Below, piece by piece: positions 1 to 7,188 of a stretch of 64,000 nucleotides of DNA (positions are counted from its first letter, which is position 1; each line of letters opens with the position of its first letter). Below the pieces are notes generated by a model. That model searched no databases, was not told the DNA's origin, and worked only from the letters and a program-made list of their open reading frames with translations. The position numbers and the translations under genes are program-made. Source of the DNA: Dyella sp. RRB7 (GTDB taxonomy: Bacteria > Pseudomonadota > Gammaproteobacteria > Xanthomonadales > Rhodanobacteraceae); assembly GCF_022761115.1 (NCBI RefSeq), contig NZ_JAKWJS010000007.1:184740-248739 (forward strand). The letters run 5' to 3'.

Positions 1-59
1 AGCAACAGCACGGTGAGCTTGTGGCGGGTCAGGCTGGCGAGCATGGGTGAACGCGACAT
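1..59 (-). CDS. ABC transporter permease, FtsX/MacB family (partial, N-terminal 19 residues)
   Basis: Only the first 19 codons lie in the window; the gene runs off the left edge. The visible start reads MSRSPMLASLTRHKL, followed by the beginning of a hydrophobic stretch, as in MacB-type permeases where a short cytoplasmic tail leads into TM1. It begins 8 bases after the stop of the FtsX-type permease at 68-1378 on the same strand, so it is probably the partner permease of a heterodimeric ABC transporter. The family call rests mainly on this context, because so little sequence is present. Confidence 0.5.
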   Translation of the reverse strand, partial: MSRSPMLASLTRHKLTVLL

Positions 60-67
60 GGCCAACC

Positions 68-1378
68 TCACTGGGTCTTGAGCTGCAGGGCGGGGGCGAT
101 ATGGCAGGCACGCCAGGCTGGCAGCAGGCCCGCGAGTACGCTGGCCACCACCGCCAGCACGAAGGTGCCGATCAACATGGTGGCGTCCATCCGGGCCAGC
201 TGTGCATAGCCGTCCGGCCGCAGCCGCACGCTCCACAGGCCCAGGCCGGCCACGGCCAGCCCCAGCACGCCGCCGGCCAACCCGATCACCGAGGATTCGA
301 TGCCCAGTTGCAGGAAGATGTCGCGTCGCCGTGCACCCAGTGCGCGGCGCACGCTGATCTCGCCGCCACGGCGCAGAAACGTCGCCAGCAGCAAACCCAC
401 CACGTTGAGCACGCATACGGCGAGGAAACCCAGCGACAGCGACAGCTGCAGGCGCAGGTCGTCGGGTATCGCGTGCTGGTACGTCAGCCAGTCCAGCAGG
501 CCGTACAGGCGCGCGTGCTCCGGTCGCGGCAGCCGGCCGTGTGCCTGCTGCTCACGCCAGTAGCTGGCGAGGAAGTCGCGGTACGCGTGAGCCTTGGTCG
601 CGCTGTCGAGCTGCACCCAGAACTGCAGCCAGCTGCAGTGGTCGCTGGTGCGGCCGTCGCCGGCATCGTCATCGTTGCCCCAGCAGGAGAAGCGTCCGGT
701 GAAATCCAGCTGCAGCTCCAGCGCGGTTTGCAATGGCAGGAAGAATTCATCGCTGCGGCCGAACACGCGCTTGTCGATCTGCGCATAGAACAAGGGCTGC
801 GGATGCCAGTCGTCGACCACGCCAATTACGCGGAAGTCGGTGTTCTTCAGGCGCACCGTTTGGCCCACGCCCGAGGCATCGCCGAACAGCTTGCGGCTGA
901 GCGCGCTGCTGAGCACCACCACGCGTGCGCGGTCATCGTCATCCTGCGCGGTCCAGCCACGGCCGGCGCGGAACGGCACGCCGAACATGGCGAAGAAATC
1001 GGTGGTGACGTAATGCCCGGCTTCGTAGAACGGCAGGACATGCGCCTGCGTGGGCTGCACCGGCACGGCGCCGCCCGACATCGCGGCCTGCCGGTCGGCG
1101 CGGGCGGCATGCAGCAGGTTCATGGCGTCGGGCCAGCTGAAGTTGCCGTCCTGGAGGGGCGCCTCCGAACGGTCGCGGGCGAGCGGTCGCGGGTCGATCA
1201 CCGGCACGTACAGTTGCGCGCTGCGTCCGGGCAGCGGGTCGCCGGACATCACGTGGAACACGGTGATCATGGTCATGCTGGCGCCGATGCCCAGCCCGAT
1301 CACCAGCACCATCAGCGTGCTGAGCGCACGGCTGCGGGTGAAGCTGCGCAGCGCCAGTGACACGTAGTAGTCGAGCAC
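68..1378 (-). CDS. ABC transporter permease, FtsX/MacB family
   Basis: 436-residue inner-membrane permease. A first membrane helix lies at about residues 15-40. A long periplasmic MacB-type domain follows. Three C-terminal helices carry the typical FtsX arrangement: RRGGEISVRRALGARRRDI before helix 3 and LLAGLLPAWRACHIAPALQL at the end. Such permeases pair with a LolD/MacB-type ATPase, which is not in the window and may lie beyond the left edge. I chose the GTG at 1378 because GGGAGA sits about 8 bases upstream; an in-frame GTG at 1414 lacks a good ribosome site. It follows the M56 peptidase gene by 118 bases on the same strand, which suggests shared control by the BlaI-type repressor. The substrate is unknown. 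Confidence 0.85.
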   Translation of the reverse strand: MLDYYVSLALRSFTRSRALSTLMVLVIGLGIGASMTMITVFHVMSGDPLPGRSAQLYVPVIDPRPLARDRSEAPLQDGNFSWPDAMNLLHAARADRQAAMSGGAVPVQPTQAHVLPFYEAGHYVTTDFFAMFGVPFRAGRGWTAQDDDDRARVVVLSSALSRKLFGDASGVGQTVRLKNTDFRVIGVVDDWHPQPLFYAQIDKRVFGRSDEFFLPLQTALELQLDFTGRFSCWGNDDDAGDGRTSDHCSWLQFWVQLDSATKAHAYRDFLASYWREQQAHGRLPRPEHARLYGLLDWLTYQHAIPDDLRLQLSLSLGFLAVCVLNVVGLLLATFLRRGGEISVRRALGARRRDIFLQLGIESSVIGLAGGVLGLAVAGLGLWSVRLRPDGYAQLARMDATMLIGTFVLAVVASVLAGLLPAWRACHIAPALQLKTQ

Positions 1379-1496
1379 GGCGGTATCTCCCGAAGCCGCA
1401 GGAAGGGGAATCACGTGTTGCTGCGTGGCCCGTCGTGGCGGGCTTCCGGGTTACGCCATGATGGGCGGCGTAACCCGGTGAAGGCGCGACGCTGGC

Positions 1497-3524
1497 TCAG
1501 CGCTGGCCGATGCGCTGCGCCACGCCCTTGGCGATGGCCTCGTTGAGCAGGCTTTCCATCTGCTGATCGGTCTGCGCGCCGACTGCGCGCTGGCGTTCTT
1601 CCAAGGCGTGCTGCCGGCGCTCGAGTTCGGCCTGCTGGCGTTCCAGTTCGGCTTGCTGGCGCGCGAACTCGCGATCGTCGTCGACCGTTTTCTGACGCTC
1701 GGCGAGCGAGCGAATCTGGCCATCGAGCGAACGCATCTGGTTGTCGAGCTGGCGCAGCTGCGCGTCCGTTGTTCCCGGTGCGCTTTGCAGTACGGCCCGT
1801 TGGGATTCCAGCTCCGCTCGCTGGGATTCCAGCTGAGCCTGGCGCGACGCCATGTCGCCCATGCGCGAGGCAGCGGCGCCCTGGCGGGCGGCGATGCCGC
1901 CTTGCTCGCCGGCAAGGCGACCCTGTTCGCCGGACAACTGGCCCTGCTGGCGGGACAGTTCCGTCATCGGCGCGTACACGGCACGTGCCCGCGCGATGGT
2001 AGCGTTGTCGCGGATCACATAGGCCTGCTCACCGCGACGCAACCACAACAGCGATTCGTTGCCCTTGCGCTGGCGACTGGCGGCCTGGATGTCCCGGTCG
2101 GTGCCATTCATGATGATGGTGTCGCCGTTGTCGGCGAACAGCGCAAAGCCGTTCCTGGCACCGTTCTCGGTATCGATATCGACGTGGTGAGCATGCGTTT
2201 CGCCGACTGCCGGTGGCGCCGGCGGCGTTGGCACCGCAGGTACCGGCGGCACAGCGGGAACCGGGGGCGGCGTCAGTCCACCTTGCTTCGAGGCGGGGCG
2301 AGTCACTGGCGTGGCCGGCGTCGATGGCGTGGAGGGTGTCACTGGCGTCACGGGTGTGGCCGGCGTGGCGGCGACCGGCGCGAACACCGCGGAGGGCGCC
2401 GACGTGGCCGCTGCGGGGGCCGGTGTCGAGGCCAAGGCGCCAGTGTCGGCGGCAGCCTCGGTCACCCGGTACGGCAGCACGCCTGCCATTGCGACCAGGG
2501 CCACCAGCAACCAGCCGGGCGCACGCGAACTCGATGCCTGGGCCTCGTGCTGCAGCATGGCCAGCCGCCGCTTGAGATTGCGGAATGTCGGCGAGGCGCC
2601 GGCCAGCCCGGCATGCAGCGGATGGGCAACGCCAAGCCGCAGCAGCAGCCGGCCATAGGCCTGGGGTGGTGCATCATGCTGGTGCACCACCTGCGCATCG
2701 CAGGCCGCTTCGCGCTGCAGCGCGTATTCGCGCATGGCCCAGGACACCAGCGGGTGGAAGAAGAACAGGCGCTGCGCGACGGCAGGAATCCAGCCCATCC
2801 ACAGGTCGCCACGACGCAGGTGCGTCAGCTCGTGGGCCAGCGCGAGTGCGGACTCTTCCGCGGTGAGGTTTTGCCGCGCGGGCAACAGCACCGTGGGGCG
2901 CAACAGTCCACTGACCTGCGGCGAATGGATGGCATCGGACACGCGCAGCGAAGGGCAGCGGCGTAGCCCCATGATTTGCGCCTGGTCGGCACATGCCGTC
3001 TGCAGCGCCGGATCGTCCAGCGGCTGCGATGCGCGCACCACGGCCCGCGCCTGGCGCCACTGCCGCGTGGCGATCACCAGTTGCACCAGCACGCCCGCCA
3101 GCCACAGGGACAGCACCATGAGCTGCCAGCGCAGGCCGGTCGCTGCATCATGAGTCACCGGCGTTGCCGTAGCGATTGTCGGCGCGGGCGATGCATCGGC
3201 CATGCTGCTAGGCGCCGCGTTGGCGGACGAGTTGAGGGCGGTGATGCGGTGCTCGCTTGGCGCCACGAAGCTGGCCGCCGCGGTGGCGGCCGGGACTGCG
3301 GCGGGCGCAGGTGACAACAAGGGCAATGCTACGGGGGTGGGCAAGGCCAGCCCCAGCAGCAACTGCACGCCGAGCAGCCACCACAGCAGCGAACGGGTGG
3401 CCGCGGGCAGGCGCGGCAGTTGCCGGGTGATAAGCCACAGGGCGCCAATCAACAGCGCGGCCTGCACCGAGGTCCATGCGAGTCGGCTGATCATTTCCTG
3501 GGCGATGGATGCGACGGAATTCAT
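1497..3524 (-). CDS. BlaR1/MecR1-like M56 membrane metallopeptidase with C-terminal coiled coil
   Basis: 675 residues. N-terminal membrane helices (about 20-38, 44-66 and 133-152) flank an M56 protease domain with the zinc motif HELTH at residues 231-235 and a downstream REAACD (E272), the BlaR1/MecR1 pattern. A further helix at about 345-365 leads out of the membrane. The C-terminus is not a penicillin-binding domain: it has a proline/threonine-rich linker (repeats of PVTP and STPST), a short globular stretch (GFALFADNGDTIIM), then about 150 residues of Gln/Glu/Arg-rich heptad-like repeats (QAELESQ, QAELERQ). In this family the protease is activated by an external signal and inactivates its BlaI-type repressor. 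The ATG at 3524 starts one base after the blaI-like stop with AAGGAG upstream, so the two genes are coupled. What it senses is unknown. Confidence 0.85.
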   Translation of the reverse strand: MNSVASIAQEMISRLAWTSVQAALLIGALWLITRQLPRLPAATRSLLWWLLGVQLLLGLALPTPVALPLLSPAPAAVPAATAAASFVAPSEHRITALNSSANAAPSSMADASPAPTIATATPVTHDAATGLRWQLMVLSLWLAGVLVQLVIATRQWRQARAVVRASQPLDDPALQTACADQAQIMGLRRCPSLRVSDAIHSPQVSGLLRPTVLLPARQNLTAEESALALAHELTHLRRGDLWMGWIPAVAQRLFFFHPLVSWAMREYALQREAACDAQVVHQHDAPPQAYGRLLLRLGVAHPLHAGLAGASPTFRNLKRRLAMLQHEAQASSSRAPGWLLVALVAMAGVLPYRVTEAAADTGALASTPAPAAATSAPSAVFAPVAATPATPVTPVTPSTPSTPATPVTRPASKQGGLTPPPVPAVPPVPAVPTPPAPPAVGETHAHHVDIDTENGARNGFALFADNGDTIIMNGTDRDIQAASRQRKGNESLLWLRRGEQAYVIRDNATIARARAVYAPMTELSRQQGQLSGEQGRLAGEQGGIAARQGAAASRMGDMASRQAQLESQRAELESQRAVLQSAPGTTDAQLRQLDNQMRSLDGQIRSLAERQKTVDDDREFARQQAELERQQAELERRQHALEERQRAVGAQTDQQMESLLNEAIAKGVAQRIGQR

Positions 3525-3525
3525 C

Positions 3526-3912
3526 TCAGGTCTCCTTGCGCCGCGACTGCAGCTGCGCGACCAGGGCTTCCAGTTCGGCAAGCTCCGATTCGCTGACGTT
3601 GGCACGCTCGGACATCCAGGCCACGAAGGGCGACACCGAGCCGCTGAGGGTTTTCTCCACGAACTGGCCGACCGCCGTGCGCATCACTTCGCCAGGCCGC
3701 GCCGCGGGGCTGTAGCGGTACATGCCGTCCACCTGGCGGCGACGCAGATACGACTTGCTGCGCAGGCGCTCCATCATGGTGAGCACGGTGGAGCGCGCCA
3801 GTCCGCGAGGCTCGCCGAAACCGGCAGCTACCTCGCCGACCGAGGCGTGGTTGTGTTCGGCGATGTATTGCAGGAGCGCCAGCTCCTGGTCGCCGATGGA
3901 AGGCTTGGCCAT
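3526..3912 (-). CDS. BlaI/MecI/CopY-family transcriptional repressor
   Basis: 128-residue winged-helix repressor of the size usual for BlaI/MecI. The N-terminal helix-turn-helix includes IGDQELALLQYIAEH and the recognition region RSTVLTMMERLRSKSYL; the C-terminal part is the dimerisation region that the cognate M56 protease cleaves or releases in the family. The gene heads an apparent operon with the M56 peptidase and FtsX-type permeases. Two TACA-N2-TGTA operators lie 16-60 bases upstream of its ATG, so autorepression is likely. No beta-lactamase gene is nearby, so the regulated function may be the transporter rather than beta-lactam resistance. Confidence 0.9.
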   Translation of the reverse strand: MAKPSIGDQELALLQYIAEHNHASVGEVAAGFGEPRGLARSTVLTMMERLRSKSYLRRRQVDGMYRYSPAARPGEVMRTAVGQFVEKTLSGSVSPFVAWMSERANVSESELAELEALVAQLQSRRKET

Positions 3913-3927
3913 GTCTGCAATCCGCTG

Positions 3928-3973
3928 TGACTACACGTGTAGGCACGCTACCCCTGACTACAGGTGTAGTCAA
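3928..3973 (-). promoter_or_regulatory. Promoter with two BlaI/MecI-type operators
   Basis: Two dyads match the TACA-N2-TGTA core known for BlaI/MecI/CopY. Operator 1 (3928-3945) contains the perfect palindrome TACACGTGTA. Operator 2 (3955-3972) is the 18-bp palindrome TGACTACAGGTGTAGTCA. Their centres are 27 bp apart. On the minus strand a -35-like TTGACT (3973-3968) lies 17 bp from a weak -10-like TAGCGT (3950-3945), so operator 2 overlaps -35 and operator 1 covers the predicted start site. Confidence 0.8.
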
Positions 3974-4278
3974 TAGGTCGGCGGGCAGGGCGGTGGTCCA
4001 TGGCGTGGATGTTGCGTCGCACAAAAAGCGGAGTAGACTGCGCGCCGTCCTCATCCTGCAGCGCGCATTGGAGTGCGCTTATATGAAGGCCGTCTCCGTT
4101 CGAGTCGCTGACCTGCCCAGCCATCCACGGCTGCCGCGCCTGTTCGCGGGTTAGCGTTTCCAAACCGTCCATCCATGCAATGACATCGTCCGGTGCGTAC
4201 TTCGCGCCGCGGATGCGGCTTTGCCAAATGGACGTCCAAAGCGAATGAGTCATTGAGTCGGGTCCAAGGGGAAACATC
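3974..4278. other. Intergenic region between the blaI-like gene and the SPFH operon
   Basis: About 305 bases between divergent genes. Past the blaI-like promoter I see no RNA gene or clear terminator. A minus-strand open frame (3948-4253, 101 codons) crosses it, but has no ribosome site and ends inside the operators, so I do not call it. The promoter for the plus-strand genes must lie here, but I could not pick out convincing -35/-10 boxes. Confidence 0.4.
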
Positions 4279-4476
4279 ATGCGAACGCTTGTTGGCTGGC
4301 TGGCGCATCGGCTATGGCCGTTCATCGTCTGCCTGCTGCTGTACGTCGGTTTTATCGGCCCGGAACTGATCTCGGCCGCCAGCACGCTTGCCGTGCTCGC
4401 TGGCCTGGCACTTCTGGCGCTGCTGGTGGCGTGGGGCGTCGTGCTGCTGCGCCGCGGTTTCATCCACAAGGAATGA
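4279..4476 (+). CDS. Small inner-membrane protein with two helices
   Basis: 65 residues with two predicted membrane helices, about 10-32 (LWPFIVCLLLYVGFI) and 35-57 (ASTLAVLAGLALLALLVAWG), and a basic C-terminal tail RRGFIHKE. AAGGGGAAAC lies just upstream of the ATG. The SPFH lipoprotein gene begins 6 bases after the stop, so the two are probably cotranscribed. SPFH proteins often have small membrane partners, but no function can be read from this sequence alone. Confidence 0.7.
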   Translation: MRTLVGWLAHRLWPFIVCLLLYVGFIGPELISAASTLAVLAGLALLALLVAWGVVLLRRGFIHKE

Positions 4477-4482
4477 TCAGCC

Positions 4483-5352
4483 ATGAAACGCGTAATGACG
4501 ATGTCGCTGTCGCTTTCCGTGATGTTGCTTGCTGCGTGCTCCAAGGTGCCGGCTGGCAATGTCGGCGTGAAGTTCCAGATGTATGGCGATGACAAAGGCG
4601 CGCTGCAGGAATTGCCCCCGGGCCGCTACTGGGTGGGCTGGGGTTATGAGATGTACACCTTCCCCACTTTCACCCAGACCTACACCTTCACGCGCTCGGC
4701 CGCGGAAGGCCGTCCGCTGGACGAGTCGATCAGCTTCCAGACCGCGCAGGGGCTGACCGTGAATGCCGATGTCGGCATCACTTATCACATCGATCCGGCC
4801 AAGGTGACGCTGATCTTCCAGAAATACCGCAAGGGCATCGACGAAATCACCGATGTGTACCTGCGCAACATGATTCGCGACGCGCTGGTGAAGGAAGCCT
4901 CCAGCCTGGATATCGAATCGGTCTACGGCAAGGGCAAGGCCAACCTGATCGAAGCGGTGCAGCGCGACGTCAGCGAGGAAGTCGGCGCGGTGGGCATCGA
5001 CGTGGAGAAAATCTACTGGATCGGCGAACTGCGCCTGCCGGAGAACGTGGTGCAGTCGATCAACGCCAAGATCCAGGCCACGCAGATGGCCGAACAGCGC
5101 CAGAACGAAGTGGCGCAGGCCCAGGCCGAGGCACAGAAAGTGGAAGCGGAAGCGCAGGGCCGCGCACAGGCGCAGCTCACCATTGCGGAAGCCGAAGCCA
5201 AGGCCATTTCGCTCAAGGGCGAAGCGCTGCGGCAGAACCCCAACGTGGTGCAGATGTCGGCGATCGAGAAATGGGATGGCCATTTGCCTACCTACACCGG
5301 CGGTGGCGCCTTACCGTTCGTCAACCTGGGCGGGCCGATGTCGGCCAAGTAG
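4483..5352 (+). CDS. SPFH/prohibitin-family lipoprotein
   Basis: 289 residues. The N-terminus is a lipoprotein signal with lipobox LAAC ending at Cys19, instead of the membrane helix most stomatins and prohibitins use. An SPFH domain spans about 22-200. A coiled coil rich in Ala/Glu/Gln follows at about 200-250 (NEVAQAQAEAQKVEAEAQGRAQ). The tail QNPNVVQMSAIEKWDGHLPTY resembles prohibitin-like C-termini. Proteins of this superfamily form large membrane-associated rings that organise membrane domains or restrain proteases; here the anchor implies a periplasm-facing position. Paired with the small membrane protein at 4279-4476. The specific role is unknown. Confidence 0.85.
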   Translation: MKRVMTMSLSLSVMLLAACSKVPAGNVGVKFQMYGDDKGALQELPPGRYWVGWGYEMYTFPTFTQTYTFTRSAAEGRPLDESISFQTAQGLTVNADVGITYHIDPAKVTLIFQKYRKGIDEITDVYLRNMIRDALVKEASSLDIESVYGKGKANLIEAVQRDVSEEVGAVGIDVEKIYWIGELRLPENVVQSINAKIQATQMAEQRQNEVAQAQAEAQKVEAEAQGRAQAQLTIAEAEAKAISLKGEALRQNPNVVQMSAIEKWDGHLPTYTGGGALPFVNLGGPMSAK

Positions 5353-5364
5353 TAAGCCGTTGCG

Positions 5365-5395
5365 CGCGTGGGTGGACTGCGGTACCGCCCACGCG
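5365..5395 (+). terminator. Possible terminator hairpin after the SPFH gene
   Basis: Eleven-base arms CGCGTGGGTGG and CCGCCCACGCG pair with one G-U wobble around a 9-base loop, 12 bases after the stop codon. There is no U-tract, so it may be a weak terminator or a 3'-protective hairpin. Confidence 0.5.
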
Positions 5396-5523
5396 TCGCC
5401 CGCGCGAAGTATGCGGCTTAGTGTCGCGATGCGCATCGTTGGTCCGCCGGCTTTGACTCAGATCAGCCTGGTGCACGTCCATATGCCCGCCAATGCGACG
5501 GACTCACGCATAAGGAATGCGAC

Positions 5524-5994
5524 GTGCCCTACATGGTTTGGCAAGACGATCTCAACACCGGCATCAAGGTGATCGACAATCAGCACCGTCGCATCGTGGA
5601 GATGATCAACCATCTCCACGATGCGATGGATCATCAGGACCGTCACGAGCTGAGCGATATTCTCGATGAGCTGGTCGACTACACGCTGTCGCACTTCACC
5701 TTCGAAGAGTCGCTGATGGAGGATGCGGGCTACGAGTTCACTCGCGCCCACAAGCGCGTGCACGAAGTGTTCGTCAAGCGCGTCTCCGAATACCGCCTGC
5801 GCTTCCGTGCCGGCGAGGACATTGGCGGTGAACTGCTGCACACGCTGTCGCACTGGCTGTTCAACCATATCCGCAACGACGACAAGGCCATCGTCGACTC
5901 GGTACGGCGTCACATGCGCGATGTCGGCGGCGAGGCCGCCGAGGGTGGCTGGCTGTCACGCTCGCTGAAGCGCTTCTTCGGCAGTCATCACTAG
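5524..5994 (+). CDS. Bacteriohemerythrin
   Basis: 156-residue cytoplasmic di-iron O2-binding protein. The full ligand set of the family is visible: His21 (NQH), His57 and Glu61 (HFTFEE), His76 and His80 (HKRVH), His115 and Asp120 (HIRNDD). The domain is free-standing, not fused to a chemoreceptor or cyclase, which suggests O2 storage, delivery or sensing. About 35 extra residues follow the four-helix bundle. The start is the GTG at 5524 with AAGGA about 7 bases upstream; ATG at 5533 is an alternative. It is convergent with nrdB, an O2-requiring di-iron enzyme, but that adjacency may be chance. Confidence 0.92.
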   Translation: MPYMVWQDDLNTGIKVIDNQHRRIVEMINHLHDAMDHQDRHELSDILDELVDYTLSHFTFEESLMEDAGYEFTRAHKRVHEVFVKRVSEYRLRFRAGEDIGGELLHTLSHWLFNHIRNDDKAIVDSVRRHMRDVGGEAAEGGWLSRSLKRFFGSHH

Positions 5995-6027
5995 CGGGCC
6001 TGCAATGCGCCGGCCGCGCCAGGCAAC

Positions 6028-7047
6028 TCAGAACGCCATGTCGAACGACACGTCGCCCTGCACGCCCACCTGGTAGGCCGATACGCGACGCTCGAAGAAG
6101 TTGGTCACTTCCTGCACGTCCTGCAGGTCCATGAAGTCGAACGGATTCTTGGCGCCGTACTTCTTGGGCATGTCCAGCTGCACCAGGCGCTGGTCGGCGC
6201 AGTATTCGAGGTACTGGCGCATCTCCTTGGCCGAAAGCCCGGCCACGCCACCGGAAAGCACGTCCTCGGCGAACTGCGTCTCGCAGGCAATGGCGTCTTC
6301 CAGCATCGCCTCGACCTGCGCGCGCATTTCATCGTCGAACAGATCCGGCTCTTCGGAGCGTACCGTGCGCACCACCTCGAACGCGAACGCCATATGGCCC
6401 GACTCGTCGCGGAACACCCAGTTGGTGCCCGAGGCCAGACCATGCAGCAGGCCGCGCGAGCGCAGGAAGTACACATAGGCGAAGGCCGCGTAGAAGAACA
6501 GCCCCTCGATGCACGCCGCGAAGCAGATCAGGTTGAGCAGGAATTGGCGGCGGTGCTCGCGCGTCTCCAATCGCTGCAGGCCCTGGATGGAGTCGATCCA
6601 CTTGAAGCAGAACTCGCCCTTCTGGCGGATCGAGGGGATGTTCTCGATCGCCGCGAACGCCTTGTTGCGCTCCGTCGGGTCCGGGATATAGGTGTCGAGC
6701 AGGGTGAGATAGAACTGCACGTGCAGCGCTTCCTCATACAACTGGCGCGACAGGTACATGCGCGCCTCGGGCGCGTTGATGTGCTGGTACAGGTTGAGCA
6801 CCAGGTTGTTCGACACGATGGTGTCGCCGGTGGCGAAGAACGCGACCAGGCGATGGATCAGGTGACGATCCGCATCGGACATCTTGGACTTGAGGTCGGT
6901 GACATCCAGCGAGAAATCCACCTCCTCGACCGTCCAGGTGTTCTTGATCGCGTTGCGATACATCTCGTAGAACTCGGGATAGCGCATCGGGCGCAGGGTG
7001 AGTTCGAAGCCGGGATCGAGGATGTGCTGGTTGCGCTCAGTGGACAT
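6028..7047 (-). CDS. nrdB: Ribonucleoside-diphosphate reductase subunit beta (class I)
   Basis: 339-residue radical-generating subunit that works with NrdA to reduce ribonucleoside diphosphates. Di-iron ligands are recognisable: Asp75 (FFATGD), Glu106 and His109 (LYEEALH), the central CIEGLFFY glutamate, and the ESGH motif. Tyr113, four residues after His109, matches the tyrosyl radical position of E. coli NrdB. The C-terminal tail that docks to NrdA is present. It lies 141 bases downstream of nrdA with palindromic repeat DNA between them and is presumably cotranscribed from the promoter near 10065. Confidence 0.95.
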   Translation of the reverse strand: MSTERNQHILDPGFELTLRPMRYPEFYEMYRNAIKNTWTVEEVDFSLDVTDLKSKMSDADRHLIHRLVAFFATGDTIVSNNLVLNLYQHINAPEARMYLSRQLYEEALHVQFYLTLLDTYIPDPTERNKAFAAIENIPSIRQKGEFCFKWIDSIQGLQRLETREHRRQFLLNLICFAACIEGLFFYAAFAYVYFLRSRGLLHGLASGTNWVFRDESGHMAFAFEVVRTVRSEEPDLFDDEMRAQVEAMLEDAIACETQFAEDVLSGGVAGLSAKEMRQYLEYCADQRLVQLDMPKKYGAKNPFDFMDLQDVQEVTNFFERRVSAYQVGVQGDVSFDMAF

Positions 7048-7085
7048 GGGATTTCTCAGAAGGAAAATAGCAGTGCTGCATCGCT

Positions 7086-7178
7086 CTCCCCCTGCGGGCA
7101 GCAGGGGAGGGCTGGGGAGGGGTGAAGCCCTGCCTGAGAGCCCCCCTTCCAGCCTCCCCTGCGACGCAGGGGGAAGGG
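7086..7178. repeat. GC-rich palindromic repeats in the nrdA-nrdB gap
   Basis: Two hairpin-forming units, about 7086-7109 (CTCCCCCTGC / GCAGGGGAG) and about 7152-7178 (CCTCCCCTGC / GCAGGGGGAAGG), face each other within the nrdA-nrdB spacer. Similar CTCTCCCC/GGGGAGAG elements occur near 43540, 61600 and 63960. In an operon such hairpins may set the ratio of the two messages or stabilise upstream mRNA; that is inference. Confidence 0.6.
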
Positions 7179-7188
7179 GTTTGTGGTG

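Noticed and set aside
47..1360. A plus-strand frame of 437 codons opposite the FtsX permease
   Set aside because: Low-complexity His/Gln/Ala-rich product, typical of an antisense frame; the minus-strand frame has the family motifs.
3948..4253. A 101-codon minus-strand frame with protein-like composition upstream of the blaI-like gene
   Set aside because: No ribosome site precedes it, no family is recognised, and its 3' end runs through both BlaI operators and the promoter. Conservation in relatives would revive it.
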